Assembly: GCF_024372725.1 (NCBI RefSeq)
Contig: NZ_VOUA01000019.1
Location: 1 to 64,000, forward strand
Origin: Methanosarcina sp. KYL-1
GTDB lineage: Archaea; Halobacteriota; Methanosarcinia; Methanosarcinales; Methanosarcinaceae
Reading direction: 5' to 3'
DNA length: 64,000 bases
Positions within the stretch are counted from its first letter, which is position 1, and the number at the start of each line of letters is the position of its first letter. Under the pieces are notes generated by a model. That model ran no database searches. It was not told the DNA's origin and saw only the letters and a program-made list of their open reading frames with translations. Of this stretch, positions 16,926 to 25,401 are shown in pieces. Made by a program: the position numbers and the translations under genes.

Positions 16926-16946
16926 TTTAAATCCTGCACATCTTTT

Positions 16947-17090
16947 GAGGTTTGGCTGTCCGGGCTGCCGCAGGGCTGTAGGCAAACGAAAATTCATGCT
17001 TCCGTCAGGTGAATACGGAATGCTGCTGCCAGCCTGCGGGGCCGCCGGCGGGACTGACAACAGGACAGCCTGCACCAAACTTAATTTTTT
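16947..17090 (+). ncRNA. Candidate structured non-coding RNA
   Basis: A ~140-base GC-rich island in an AT-rich spacer that folds back on itself. Closing stem: AGGTTTGG (16948-16955) with CCAAACTT (17075-17082, one G-U pair), continued by CTGTCC (16956-16961) with GGACAG (17063-17068). Inner stem: CCGCAGG (16968-16974, then a bulged G and CTG) with CCTGCGG (17033-17039). Apical hairpin: TTCCGT (17000-17005) with ACGGAA (17015-17020). A T-run (TTAATTTTTT) follows the closing stem like a terminator. No long ORF runs through it in a credible context. It does not match RNase P or SRP RNA motifs I know. Confidence 0.45.
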
Positions 17091-17149
17091 CATTTTCTTG
17101 CTCCTAAACCGGCAGCCTGCTTCCGGAACCTGGCCGCTAGTCTACCAAA

Positions 17150-17304
17150 AACATTTTATCCACAGATGCATATTATTTACAGGATACACCCTCGGGACTC
17201 TCTTTAGGGAGAAAGCAGCACCCTGCTTTAGAGGTCGTATCCAGGCAAACACATCCGGTGGTTAAAACCAGATGGCCTTCATGTATCTGGAGGTAGTAAT
17301 CCGA
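17150..17304 (+). promoter_or_regulatory. Candidate riboswitch-like 5' leader of the four-Cys protein
   Basis: TATA-like ACATTTTATCC near 17150-17160 would start RNA at ~17182, exactly at a three-way-junction-like fold. Stem GGATAC (17182-17187)/GTATCC (17237-17242), continued by CCTC (17190-17193)/GAGG (17231-17234), encloses hairpins CTCTC-TTTA-GGGAG and AAAGCAG-CACC-CTGCTTT. Next, TGGT/ACCA (17259-17270) competes with CCAGAT (17268-17273)/ATCTGG (17285-17290). The latter pairs into the ribosome site GGAGGT at 17289-17294. Two exclusive pairings controlling a ribosome site are typical of a riboswitch or attenuator; no ligand class is recognised. Confidence 0.45.
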
Positions 17305-17481
17305 ATGCCTACATGCCAAGATTGCAGATTTTATACGCCTGTAGACGAGCTTAAAGGCGAATGTTTCAGCCTCGGCTTTGAAGTACGTGGTAAGACCGAT
17401 TCCAAGAAGTGCCCGGAAAGGGCCTTCAGGCCAAATAAACCCCGACCGAAAAAAGGTGGAAGTAAAGGAAACGGTATTTAA
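17305..17481 (+). CDS. Small four-cysteine protein, putative metal or Fe-S binding
   Basis: 58 residues, MPTCQDCRFYTPVDELKGEC and so on, with cysteines at 4, 7, 20 and 36 and a Lys/Pro/Gly-rich basic tail (RPNKPRPKKGGSKGNG). The CxxC...C...CP spacing resembles the small high-potential iron-sulphur subunits seen with some glycyl-radical enzymes, but no such enzyme is nearby; it could equally be a zinc knuckle. The frame extends to ATG 17272, but GGAGGT at 17289-17294 lies 10 bases before ATG 17305, which I take as the start. The structured leader upstream suggests post-transcriptional control. Confidence 0.6.
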   Translation: MPTCQDCRFYTPVDELKGECFSLGFEVRGKTDSKKCPERAFRPNKPRPKKGGSKGNGI

Positions 17482-17754
17482 AGAAACGTGTCAGGAATGA
17501 AATTTGAGAAAAGCTAGGTTAAATGAGGTTGAAAAGATAAATATGTGTTAATGCGAAACCTCCAGTTCTGATTACACTCCGGGAAGTTCGAAACTGTTTC
17601 TTTCTTTTTTGCTTGCCGGAAAAAAATTATGTTTAAGCTGACTCCCTTTCTTTTTTTATATTTCTGGCTGCTCTTCCGGTGGTATAAGGAAACAGCAAAC
17701 CAGGAAAAAGTAAAATCTGGAAAAATAGTAGGTTGCTAGCGAATAGTAGTTGCT

Positions 17755-18003
17755 TTAGCGGGCTTCTGCGGCGGCCTCGGAGACTTCCTGGGCAATCTGG
17801 ATGAGCCTGAACCAGGTGTTCAGGGCCGAACGCATGGAGACCACGTCTTCAGCTTTTACCGTCAGTACAAGGCTGCTGGCGTCCTCAAGGGACAGCCCGA
17901 TTACGGACCTTTCGGAGAATGCCTCGTCCAGTTCGGGCAGGACAGCCTGGTAAATTATGCCTGCATTTTGGGCCTCAAAGACAAATTCTGCGGAAAGTTT
18001 CAA
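17755..18003 (-). CDS. pcc1: KEOPS complex subunit Pcc1
   Basis: 82 residues matching archaeal Pcc1, the small dimerising subunit of KEOPS, which makes the t6A modification of ANN-decoding tRNAs. Family pattern: AGIIYQAVLPELDEAF, LSLEDASSLVLTVKAEDVVS, MRSALNTWFRLIQIAQEV. It starts with TTG at 18003, 4 bases after a strong AGGAGGAG. It is the last gene of the superoperon running leftward from ~27 kb, 70 bases after the Brix gene. Confidence 0.9.
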   Translation of the reverse strand: MKLSAEFVFEAQNAGIIYQAVLPELDEAFSERSVIGLSLEDASSLVLTVKAEDVVSMRSALNTWFRLIQIAQEVSEAAAEAR

Positions 18004-18073
18004 GGAACTCCTCCTGGTAAAAAGCGGTCCTGGAAATTGGTTCTCAGAAGCTTAAAAGGTCAGGAAACCGATT

Positions 18074-18553
18074 TTACTGGTCGTACCTTTTGAAGCCTTT
18101 GAGGTTAAACCTTAAGAGGGGCTTTCCTTCGGCTACAAAGTCTATAGCCTGGTCTCCCACAACCATCATGGTTGAACCCGGAGGGCATTCCTCTACTTTA
18201 TCGTAGGCAACTCTTGTAAAGGGGAAGAAATCCGCAAGAGCATTTGCAATCTCTCCCCTGCCGGCAAGCAGAGGTTCCGTTTCAGGGAACCAGTAGGAAT
18301 CAATCTCCTGGGAGGCTGATTCCGTAAACCTGAGGGAAAAAAGAAGCTGCCCGGCTTTTCCGTAAAAACCGAGTTCTCCGGGGTTTCCGTGGTACTCTCC
18401 CACGGCTATGAAAGCTTCTCCCTCTGCGAGGCCCAGAAGCTCCTGCATGCCCATCTTGCCGCGGTTCACATACCTGCTGGCCGTAAACCGGGAAAGCCGC
18501 TTGCAGAGCGTCCGGGTCTTTGCAGAAGGTTTGCGAGAAGAAGTAATGAACAT
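18074..18553 (-). CDS. Brix domain ribosome-biogenesis protein
   Basis: Archaeal Brix/Imp4-like rRNA-binding protein, which helps 60S/50S or 18S-type rRNA processing. The N-terminal motif [20 protein letters not shown] with [18 protein letters not shown] is characteristic. The frame could extend upstream to 18706, but those codons are the rpoP gene in another frame, so the start is ATG 18553. The 159-residue length fits archaeal members. It begins 5 bases after the rpoP stop. Confidence 0.88.
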   Translation of the reverse strand: MFITSSRKPSAKTRTLCKRLSRFTASRYVNRGKMGMQELLGLAEGEAFIAVGEYHGNPGELGFYGKAGQLLFSLRFTESASQEIDSYWFPETEPLLAGRGEIANALADFFPFTRVAYDKVEECPPGSTMMVVGDQAIDFVAEGKPLLRFNLKGFKRYDQ

Positions 18554-18558
18554 ACTTC

Positions 18559-18696
18559 TTACTCGGCCTTGATGCGTTTGATGGTTGTCGGACGCTCTTT
18601 TACCAGGATTCTGTGTCCGCAGTACGGGCACCGTATGCCTGTGTACTCGTAGTCGATTTCTACTTTCTGTTTGCATCGAGTGCACTTGTAACCCAT
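18559..18696 (-). CDS. rpoP: DNA-directed RNA polymerase subunit P (Rpb12-like)
   Basis: 45 residues: [36 protein letters not shown] and TTIKRIKAE. Two CxxC knuckles bind one zinc, as in archaeal RpoP/eukaryotic Rpb12, which contacts the polymerase assembly platform. It is too short for usual ORF lists. It lies between L37Ae and Brix, the conserved archaeal order, with the downstream ATG 5 bases after its stop. Confidence 0.93.
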   Translation of the reverse strand: MGYKCTRCKQKVEIDYEYTGIRCPYCGHRILVKERPTTIKRIKAE

Positions 18697-18727
18697 ACGA
18701 CCTCACACAACCGTAATAGCTGTCCGT

Positions 18728-19027
<300 letters not shown>

Positions 19028-19185
19028 CTATAAACCTTTAAACTGAAGTGATTCCCCAGAACCGGCCAGCCTTGAGGCAAAGCCCCAGAAGCCTGTCTTA
19101 CTCCGGTTCCTTTCATCACCTGATTACATGCGCTTAGACCGTAATACAGGCATTTAATATTTATATTTAATTAATCCTGCCCGGA

Positions 19186-19977
19186 TTATTCCTTTTTTGC
19201 CAGGGCTGCCAGGAAGTTCTCCCGGATTTCAGCTGCCTTCTCAAAGGCCATAGCGATTGCTCCAAGGACTTCTTCCTCAGTGAAAGGAGCAGGGCCCATT
19301 TTCTGCATGCCGTTAACCGAGCCGTCCGAACTGGACACCACTGTCAGCTTTGATTCGCAAACAGCTTCCTCGTCCAGGGATGGGTCAACCATCAGTTTTC
19401 CACCTATCTTGGCCAGGGTCACACCCACAGGCATTTCCTTCATTGCAAGGGGCACGTCCTCTCCGAGTCCATGCTGCTTGTTCGGGACCATGGTGGTCAT
19501 GAGGGCTGCAATTGCAGCGAGGCAGGATGCATCAATGATATTTCCTTCATCGTTGAGGACATGGACGTCTATGAAGACGATCCAGACGGATTCCCCTTCC
19601 GTTATGCAAAGCTTCTTTATATCAATTGCGCCTGATTCCCGGATTCCCCTGTCAACGACCCGGGCCATTTCGATCCCCTCTTCTCTCGGGGGCCCCGGCT
19701 CGAAGCTCGGAGAAGCAATCGGGTTCAGTTCCAGATTTGTAATGATCACGCCTTCGTCCCTGGAATCGGGGAAAGGAGTGCCTGTCTGGAGCTTTATGCC
19801 CACAAGGACCTGGGTCTTTCCAAGGGTAACCCTGGCAGAACCTTCGGCCTTGGCAATAACATTTGTCTCGAGCTTTATGTCCCTGAAATCTTCAAACCCG
19901 CGCCCATCCAGGCGCTTCCCTTTGATCATGAGGTTGTAAATGTAATCTTTCTTAAGGGTGGGGATAACGTCACTCAT
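19186..19977 (-). CDS. rrp42: Exosome subunit Rrp42
   Basis: RNase PH-fold subunit that alternates with Rrp41 in the archaeal exosome ring; Rrp42 lacks its own active site but shapes it. Motifs: KRLDGRGFEDFRDIKLE, VTLGKTQVLVGIKLQTGTPF, PGPPREEGIEMARVVDRGIR, ASCLAAIAALMTT. The frame opens with GTG at 19986, but that overlaps the ribosome site GAGGTGA. The ATG at 19977, 5 bases further, gives MSDVIPTLKKDYIYNLM and is taken as start. It overlaps the end of Rrp41 by 8 bases (ATGAGTGA), so the two subunits are probably translated in coupled fashion. Confidence 0.95.
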   Translation of the reverse strand: MSDVIPTLKKDYIYNLMIKGKRLDGRGFEDFRDIKLETNVIAKAEGSARVTLGKTQVLVGIKLQTGTPFPDSRDEGVIITNLELNPIASPSFEPGPPREEGIEMARVVDRGIRESGAIDIKKLCITEGESVWIVFIDVHVLNDEGNIIDASCLAAIAALMTTMVPNKQHGLGEDVPLAMKEMPVGVTLAKIGGKLMVDPSLDEEAVCESKLTVVSSSDGSVNGMQKMGPAPFTEEEVLGAIAMAFEKAAEIRENFLAALAKKE

Positions 19978-21463
19978 TGTTTTCACCTCTGGACTCTACA
20001 TTGGACGGGTCTTTTACTACCTTCCAGGGGCCTTCGGGCTCTTCCTCTGCTTCGGTTTCTTCTTCCTCTGCTTTGGGCTCTTCCTCTGCTTCGGTTTCTT
20101 CTTCGAATTCTTCTTCTTCCTCTGCTTCGGTTTCTTCGAATTCTTCTTCTTCCTCTGCTTCGGTTTCTTCGAATTCTTCTTCTTCCTCTGCTTCGGTTTC
20201 TTCTTCGAATTCTTCTTCTTCCTCTGCTTCGGTTTCTTCGAATTCTTCTTCTTCCTCTGCTTCGGCTTCTTCTTCGAATTCTTCTTCTTCCTCTGCTTCG
20301 GCTTCTTCTTCGAATTCTTCTTCTTCCTCTGCTTCGGTTTCTTCTTCGAATTCTTCTTCTTCTTCCTCTGCTTCGGTTTCTTCTTCGAATTCTTCTTCTT
20401 CCTCAGCTTCGGCTTCTTCATCGAATTCTTCTTCTTCCTCAGCTTCGGTTTCTTCATCGAATTCTTCTTCTTCCTCTGCTTCGGTTTCTTCTTCGAATTC
20501 TTCTTCCTCAGCTTCGGTTTCTTCTTCGAATTCTTCTTCCTCAGCTTCGGCTTCTTCTTCAGCTTCCGGAATTACTTCAGTACCCTGGAATTCAGCGAAA
20601 GCTTCTTCGGAGTCTTCTTCCTCCTCGACAACTTCTTCAATGGATTTCTCAAGAATTGCTGCCTCAAGGGCGTATTCAGGAGCTGCTTCAGCTTCTGCTT
20701 CCTTTGCTTTCTCTTCAGCTCCGGCCTCTCCTGCAGGTTCTTCTTCTGCCGGGGCCGTGAACTTCGTCCTGAGGGCTGCCTGCTGGATTTCAAGGATCTG
20801 CTTGCATCCCATCTTTACGAGTTCCATGCCTCTCTTGATTTCTTCCTGGGTGAGGTGCCCGTCCATCTGGAGGAGGGTAATTTCCCCGTCCTGGGTCATG
20901 GCTACCGGGAAGTCTGCTTCGCCGTAGTTGTCCTCGTCCTTATTGAGGTCAAGCACTACCTGCCCGTCCACTTTTCCGAAAGCACAGGAGGTGATAAGGC
21001 CCTTCATGGGTATTCCAGCATCTGCCAGGGCTATGCTCGAAGCATTAATTGCCGCAGTCCTTGTCCCTGCATCAGCCTGGAGTACTTCCACAAAGATGTC
21101 AATAGCGGCTTTAGGGAAAAGCTCGGCCATAATCACGGGTTCGAAAGCTTCCCTTGAGACCTTCGAGATTTCGATGCTCCGCCTGCTTGGGCCGGGGCGG
21201 GCGCGGTCTTCTACGGAGAAAGATGCCATATTGTATCTATAACGGATAACTGCGGAATCTGAGCGCTGGGTGCGGCGGGGGTGTGCTTCTCTGGGGCCGT
21301 ATACGCCCACAAGGATCTTGTTCTTGCCCCATTCAAGATAACAGGAACCATTGGCTCTAGAGAGTACGCCGATTTCTATTTTCATGGGCCTGATTTCATC
21401 CACACGCCTCCCATCAAGACGCAGCCCATCCTCAGTAATTAATTTTTCAGGTTTATCGCTCAT
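19970..21463 (-). CDS. rrp41: Exosome subunit Rrp41 with long acidic repeat tail
   Basis: Residues 1-~240 are a normal catalytic exosome RNase PH subunit: GLRLDGRRVDEIRPMKIEIG, the RNA/phosphate-binding RRTQRSD (63-69), and acidic active-site residues D178 and D184 in DEDNYGEADFP. It degrades RNA 3' to 5' phosphorolytically. Residues ~240-497 double the usual length: first an Ala/Glu linker, then ~13 tandem repeats of about 11-12 residues (EFEEETEAEEEE) and a conserved-looking end, GPWKVVKDPSNVESRGENNE. The DNA repeats are 33-36-base units, always in frame. The tail is strongly negative and probably disordered; it may bind basic ribosomal or RNA-binding partners or limit RNA access. Confidence 0.95.
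   Translation of the reverse strand: MSDKPEKLITEDGLRLDGRRVDEIRPMKIEIGVLSRANGSCYLEWGKNKILVGVYGPREAHPRRTQRSDSAVIRYRYNMASFSVEDRARPGPSRRSIEISKVSREAFEPVIMAELFPKAAIDIFVEVLQADAGTRTAAINASSIALADAGIPMKGLITSCAFGKVDGQVVLDLNKDEDNYGEADFPVAMTQDGEITLLQMDGHLTQEEIKRGMELVKMGCKQILEIQQAALRTKFTAPAEEEPAGEAGAEEKAKEAEAEAAPEYALEAAILEKSIEEVVEEEEDSEEAFAEFQGTEVIPEAEEEAEAEEEEFEEETEAEEEEFEEETEAEEEEEFDEETEAEEEEEFDEEAEAEEEEEFEEETEAEEEEEEFEEETEAEEEEEFEEEAEAEEEEEFEEEAEAEEEEEFEETEAEEEEEFEEETEAEEEEEFEETEAEEEEEFEETEAEEEEEFEEETEAEEEPKAEEEETEAEEEPEGPWKVVKDPSNVESRGENNE
20020..20575 (-). repeat. In-frame 33-36-bp repeats encoding the acidic tail of Rrp41
   Basis: About 13 units containing GAATTC and TCTGCTTCGG on the plus strand. 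Unit length varies only by multiples of three, so selection keeps the frame. Long apparent ORFs on the other strand are by-products of the repeat. Confidence 0.9.
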
Positions 21464-21550
21464 ACTTTAATCTCCAAACAACTTCCTACAACAAAGTTCT
21501 CATAACAGAGGGTTTTCCTACAAATCCCTTTCAGTCCTGCAAACCGGACA

Positions 21551-22330
21551 TTACTTCGGGTCTAACAGTGCATCGATTTTCCTATAGGTCTCTTCGGCAT
21601 GGACTTCTTTTGTTTCGGCCACGTCTTTCTTCTCATTTTTAAAAAATGTACTGGCTTTAGGCTCTTTCTGCCTAATCCGTTCATTTTGCAAAAAATTATA
21701 GACCCAATCTGTCAATCCGGAACGCTGGGCTTCGGATTCAATTGCCTGCAGTCCTTTTCTCAAAAGCTCCATATCTTCATCTTTTCCATCGATCCATATC
21801 CTGCCGTTCTGGCCAACAAAAATGCTGCAGTTAGTTTCTTTCTTCAGCATCGAGATCATGGAACCGCCGTGTCCTATCACACGGGGGACTTTTACGGGCG
21901 CAACTTCAACAATCTGTCCCGTCCTGAGCTTTTGAAGGTTTGACTCTTTCAGGGCAAGTTCGACTTTCATGGAACTGTCCACATCTTTTACCCTGATAAT
22001 TACTGCGTCGCCTACATCAAGGATTCCAGACATCTCTCGTGATTCGACTCTTCTGGGATATTCGGATACATGGAACAGGCCATCATAAGGAGAAGCAATG
22101 TCCATTATCCAGTTGGATGGGGTGACCACAATAACGATCCCTATCACAACGTCATTCGGGGAAGGTATATAGGTCCCGGCAAGAGGGATCACTCCAACCC
22201 TCTCCTCTTTGATGTTTTCAATACCGCACAACGAAGAATAGACTTTATCGTTCTTGACATATGTCCCGTATCCGGCTTTTTTCACATTTCCGGACAACAG
22301 GTCACCAGGGATCACTATTTTTTTATCCAT
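21551..22330 (-). CDS. rrp4: Exosome RNA-binding cap subunit Rrp4
   Basis: 259 residues in three parts: N-terminal domain (VIPGDLLSGNVKKAGYGTYV), an S1 domain (~60-140, including DVGDAVIIRVKDVDSSMKVE) and a KH domain (~145-215, VPRVIGHGGSMISMLKKETN) with the GxxG-type loop GHGG. It forms the RNA-recruiting cap on the Rrp41/Rrp42 ring. A charged C-terminal tail follows. The ribosome site GAGGATG precedes the ATG; SBDS ends 12 bases upstream. Confidence 0.95.
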   Translation of the reverse strand: MDKKIVIPGDLLSGNVKKAGYGTYVKNDKVYSSLCGIENIKEERVGVIPLAGTYIPSPNDVVIGIVIVVTPSNWIMDIASPYDGLFHVSEYPRRVESREMSGILDVGDAVIIRVKDVDSSMKVELALKESNLQKLRTGQIVEVAPVKVPRVIGHGGSMISMLKKETNCSIFVGQNGRIWIDGKDEDMELLRKGLQAIESEAQRSGLTDWVYNFLQNERIRQKEPKASTFFKNEKKDVAETKEVHAEETYRKIDALLDPK

Positions 22331-22341
22331 CCAACATCCTC

Positions 22342-23034
22342 TTATAAAAGTTTAGTTTGAGCTTCTCCCTTTGTGAGATGATTTAAAAGAGCGTAAAAAT
22401 CAGTCTGGACTCCTGCCGGAATCCTGACCACTGCAACCCAGGAACCATCTTTCTGCCATTCCTCTTTCGTAATTGTCCCGGCCCTGGAAATGTCCCCATA
22501 TGCCTTTGGGGCATATTCGGGAGGGATTTTCACAGCAACATCGATTTCTTCAAAGCGTATGGGGATAAGCGGCCTGATGGCTTTCATTGTGATGCTTACC
22601 AGCTGATCCACGCTTTTCAAAGGGTCTATATGCACCTTTGCCTCCTCCATCGCCTTTTCTATACGGGCCGGAGGATGCGGGGCCCTTGTCTGGGGGTTTA
22701 TTGCATTCCTGGAAATGGTATATATAACTTTTCTCTTTTTTTCTTCAAGTATGCGTTTTCTCTGCTCAGCGGTTAATTGGAGCTCTCCGCTTTTCAGGAT
22801 CACGGCGGCAATCTCATAGGGATCGGTTGTTTCAAAAGCATTAAGAATATCTGATTCTGCTGCCCGGTCCCCTCGGCCTGCATCTTCGAATATGGTCTCG
22901 ACTGCGAGGATGTCTTCTAAGTTTACTTCCTCTCCTCGCTTGTAAGCCAGAGCTCCTTCAGGCTCGACCAGAACTTCGAAATGTTTGCTGCCTCTTTTGA
23001 GCCGTGCACTCACTGCCTCATCCAGGGACACCAT
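22342..23034 (-). CDS. Ribosome maturation protein SBDS/Sdo1
   Basis: 230 residues, the Shwachman-Bodian-Diamond family. Domain I: RLKRGSKHFEVLVEPEGALA and GEEVNLEDILAVETIFEDA. Domain II: AEQRKRILEEKKRKVIYTIS. Domain III: IDVAVKIPPEYAPKAYGDI. In archaea and eukaryotes it helps release anti-association factor IF6 from the large subunit. AGGAAGG precedes the ATG. It is a standard member of the archaeal exosome superoperon. Confidence 0.96.
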   Translation of the reverse strand: MVSLDEAVSARLKRGSKHFEVLVEPEGALAYKRGEEVNLEDILAVETIFEDAGRGDRAAESDILNAFETTDPYEIAAVILKSGELQLTAEQRKRILEEKKRKVIYTISRNAINPQTRAPHPPARIEKAMEEAKVHIDPLKSVDQLVSITMKAIRPLIPIRFEEIDVAVKIPPEYAPKAYGDISRAGTITKEEWQKDGSWVAVVRIPAGVQTDFYALLNHLTKGEAQTKLL

Positions 23035-23130
23035 TTTCGAATACCTTCCTAAAATTTAAGTTTGAGTATCAGAATATTTTCTGATCCCAGAATATTTTCT
23101 GAGTACTCATTCCTGAATGCTATATAGGTT

Positions 23131-23880
23131 TTATTCTTTGTCCTCTGCACCCTTGTGTTTCTCAAGGATCTGCTGGACATAACTCTCGACTTCTTCGGGC
23201 ACGAGTTTTCTAAACTGCTTGTCTTCCAGGGACACAACACCCACTTCAAGGGTACCGGCATCGAACTTGCCTTCGGCAGCTTTGTACAGCGCCTCCATTC
23301 CGAGAAGGATTGCTGCATCGATGTCCATGTCTTCCTTGTAATTTGCCTCAAAGACTTCCACTACCGCATTCCTGCCGGCTCCGATGGCTGTTGCCTTGTA
23401 TTCCAGCAGGGCGCCGCTCGGGTCGGTCTCAAAGAGCCTGGGCTTGTGGTCGTCAACACCTGCAATCAGGAGGGCAGTCCCATAGGGGCGCACCCCTCCG
23501 TACTGGGTATAGGTCTGTTTGTGGTCGCAGATCTTCTTTGAGATTACCTCTACACCTATGGGTTCGTCATAGGAGACCCGGTTTACCTGTGCTTCTACCC
23601 GGGCCCTGTCAACAAGAGAGCGGGCGTCAGCCACCAGGCCCGACGTTGCAGCTCCTATGTGGTCGTCAATCTGGAAAATTTTTTCAATTGACTCGGCTTC
23701 CACGAGCCTGCTTGTTATACGCTTGTCGACCAGCAGCACTACCCCATTGGCTGCCTTGATTCCCACGGCTGTTGTTCCCCTTTTGACCGCCTCGCGGGCA
23801 TATTCTACCTGGAAAAGTCTTCCGTCAGGGCTGAATACCGTAATTGCCCTGTCATAACCCATCTGTGGTGCCATCTGCAT
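23131..23880 (-). CDS. psmA: 20S proteasome alpha subunit
   Basis: 249 residues. The N-terminal gate and signature are [20 protein letters not shown] then [16 protein letters not shown], which identifies alpha rather than beta subunits. Seven alpha subunits form each outer ring and control access to the beta catalytic chamber. The C-terminus is charged ([10 protein letters not shown]). GGAG stands ~9 bases before the ATG. It is the first gene after a 1.15-kb gap in the superoperon, so a promoter probably lies in that gap. Confidence 0.97.
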   Translation of the reverse strand: MQMAPQMGYDRAITVFSPDGRLFQVEYAREAVKRGTTAVGIKAANGVVLLVDKRITSRLVEAESIEKIFQIDDHIGAATSGLVADARSLVDRARVEAQVNRVSYDEPIGVEVISKKICDHKQTYTQYGGVRPYGTALLIAGVDDHKPRLFETDPSGALLEYKATAIGAGRNAVVEVFEANYKEDMDIDAAILLGMEALYKAAEGKFDAGTLEVGVVSLEDKQFRKLVPEEVESYVQQILEKHKGAEDKE

Positions 23881-25029
23881 ATTCCGTATCTCCTTGGATT
23901 AATTTCTATAAACGTATACTGCTTCAAGCCTTGCCGGCCCGGAGCCGGACCTGTTTTTCTCTTCAAGGTACTTCAGGTCCGCAGATTCGCCAGGTAACCA
24001 CTGCCTGCCCAAAAAAGGCTTCGGTCGGTGGTCGTAAAGCCCGTGCGGACATCCCGAAATTTCAGGCCCTTAAAGTCTTTGAAACCCTCATTCTTAGAAG
24101 AAAACCGGTTCTGGATTTCTTATAGAGCATTTATTCCTTATTAGAGTTTTTCAAGCCTTAACTTCAGGACTTTCTGCCTTTATCGGCTTTCCGGACGAAA
24201 CCAGCGGAAAATACCCCCACTACAGGGAATTAGAAGGCACTTCTACCCTGCAAGGTCTTTTTTCCAAGCGAAATCTGGATTCGCGCACTTGAATGACCGT
24301 TCAGCATTGCTTGAAGGTCCATTCCAACGTTAACAAAGTCCGTTAATAAAGTGTATTTACTCAGTTATAATGCTTGTGAAAGCACTGAACTTTTCCTGCC
24401 CTTAAAGCCAGATTTGCGCCTTTAAGGGAGTTTTGCCTCTTGCAGTTCCCCGCGTTTCGGGGCGAAGGCCGGCCTTAATAATCTCCTTTCTCCGGGTTCC
24501 CGCACTTCCAGGGCCGGATATCCCGGAAGAGCTTTATTTTTGTCATCTCCCGGCAAATCTCCCGGCAAATCTCCCCGCAATCAGCTTTATGCAAGCTAAA
24601 CTTCTGCGACCGGCTTTTTGTCGTCTGGCCTTCTTAATCAGCCTTCTGCAATCAATAATATAATTCCTGTTACTTAATAACCATTCACTATATTATACAT
24701 TAGACAGCTATCAGTTAAGCAGCTCTGACCATATCTATGATCTGACTATATCTATCATATATATCATATTTAGACAACTAACTCAGTTTGCTTTCAGTCA
24801 GGCAGCTCTAACTTATCTCTAACTTGTAAGTATCAGACAGCTAGTTCAGGCTGCTTTCAATCAGGCTGCTAACTTCGGCTACTTTCAATTTAATAGCTTT
24901 GCCTTATAACTTCAGGCATCTCTAATGCTTATCCTGCATATACAGTTACCGGCTCATACAGGCATCGGCATATGCGGACATACGGATTTGTCCGTATGCA
25001 ACCCTGTTCCGGTTTTACCCTTTACGTTC
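23881..25029. other. 1.15-kb gene-free gap inside the superoperon
   Basis: No supported ORF on either strand. It contains a perfect 9-bp hairpin CCCTTAAAG/CTTTAAGGG at 24399-24429, a CCCCG/CGGGG hairpin at 24449-24462, and three degenerate ~65-base tandem units each starting AGACAGCT or AGACAACT (24704, 24772, 24835). AT-rich sequence near 24690 could be the psmA promoter on the minus strand, giving a leader of several hundred bases. I searched for RNase P RNA core motifs here because protein subunits Pop5 and Rpp30 are next door, and did not find them. Confidence 0.5.
24704..24900. repeat. Degenerate ~65-bp tandem repeat
   Basis: Three diverged units start at 24704, 24772 and 24835. Shared words are AGACAGCTA, CAGTTTGCTTTCA/CAGGCTGCTTTCA and TCAGGCAGCT/TCAGGCTGCT. 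Confidence 0.55.
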
Positions 25030-25401
25030 TTATTCTTGAACGTTTTCCGCTTTGGGCTCAAAGGGCTCGTAATTTGCAAGGAATTTTTCCGTGGCCCTTT
25101 TAACCGTGCCTGATGACCCAAGCACATGAAGGGTTGCACGTTTCCCGTTTATCCGGGTGAGGGCGGCCATGGCAGCTCTTGTTTCCTTCACTTTTATGTG
25201 GGAACAGTGGATGATGCCCTTTCCTTCTTCGAACCCGAGCACTTTTATGTCGCATTCGCTGGCTGTAACATCCCCTAGCAGGGAAGCAGCAGATGCCATA
25301 ATTTCCCTTACCAGGTCGCTCCGGCTTGCAGGTTCTTCGGAGATAAGCTCAAAGGGCAGGTAGCGCTTTTTTGCGCGGAGCGAAGGCATAAGACGTTTCA
25401 A
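25030..25401 (-). CDS. rnp2: RNase P protein component 2 (Pop5)
   Basis: 123 residues of the Pop5/Rnp2 family, which pairs with Rpp30 to activate the catalytic domain of RNase P RNA in tRNA 5' maturation. Motifs: PSLRAKKRYLPFELIS, GDVTASECDIKVLGFEEGKG and HIKVKETRAAMAALTRINGK. It starts with TTG at 25401, about 7 bases after GAGGAGG; the next ATG is 19 bases away. The start overlaps the rnp3 stop by 4 bases (TTGA). Confidence 0.94.
   Translation of the reverse strand: MKRLMPSLRAKKRYLPFELISEEPASRSDLVREIMASAASLLGDVTASECDIKVLGFEEGKGIIHCSHIKVKETRAAMAALTRINGKRATLHVLGSSGTVKRATEKFLANYEPFEPKAENVQE

Noticed and set aside
18554-18706. N-terminal extension of the Brix protein
   Set aside because: These codons are rpoP in another frame; Brix homology starts at ATG 18553.
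19958-21157. Long plus-strand ORFs (399 and 316 codons) opposite rrp41
   Set aside because: They are Phe/Leu/Cys- or Ser-repeat translations of the strand opposite the acidic repeats; rrp41 and rrp42 are clear on the minus strand.
23881-25029. RNase P RNA gene next to its protein genes
   Set aside because: The conserved GAGGAAAGTCC and ACAGAA core motifs were not found on either strand.
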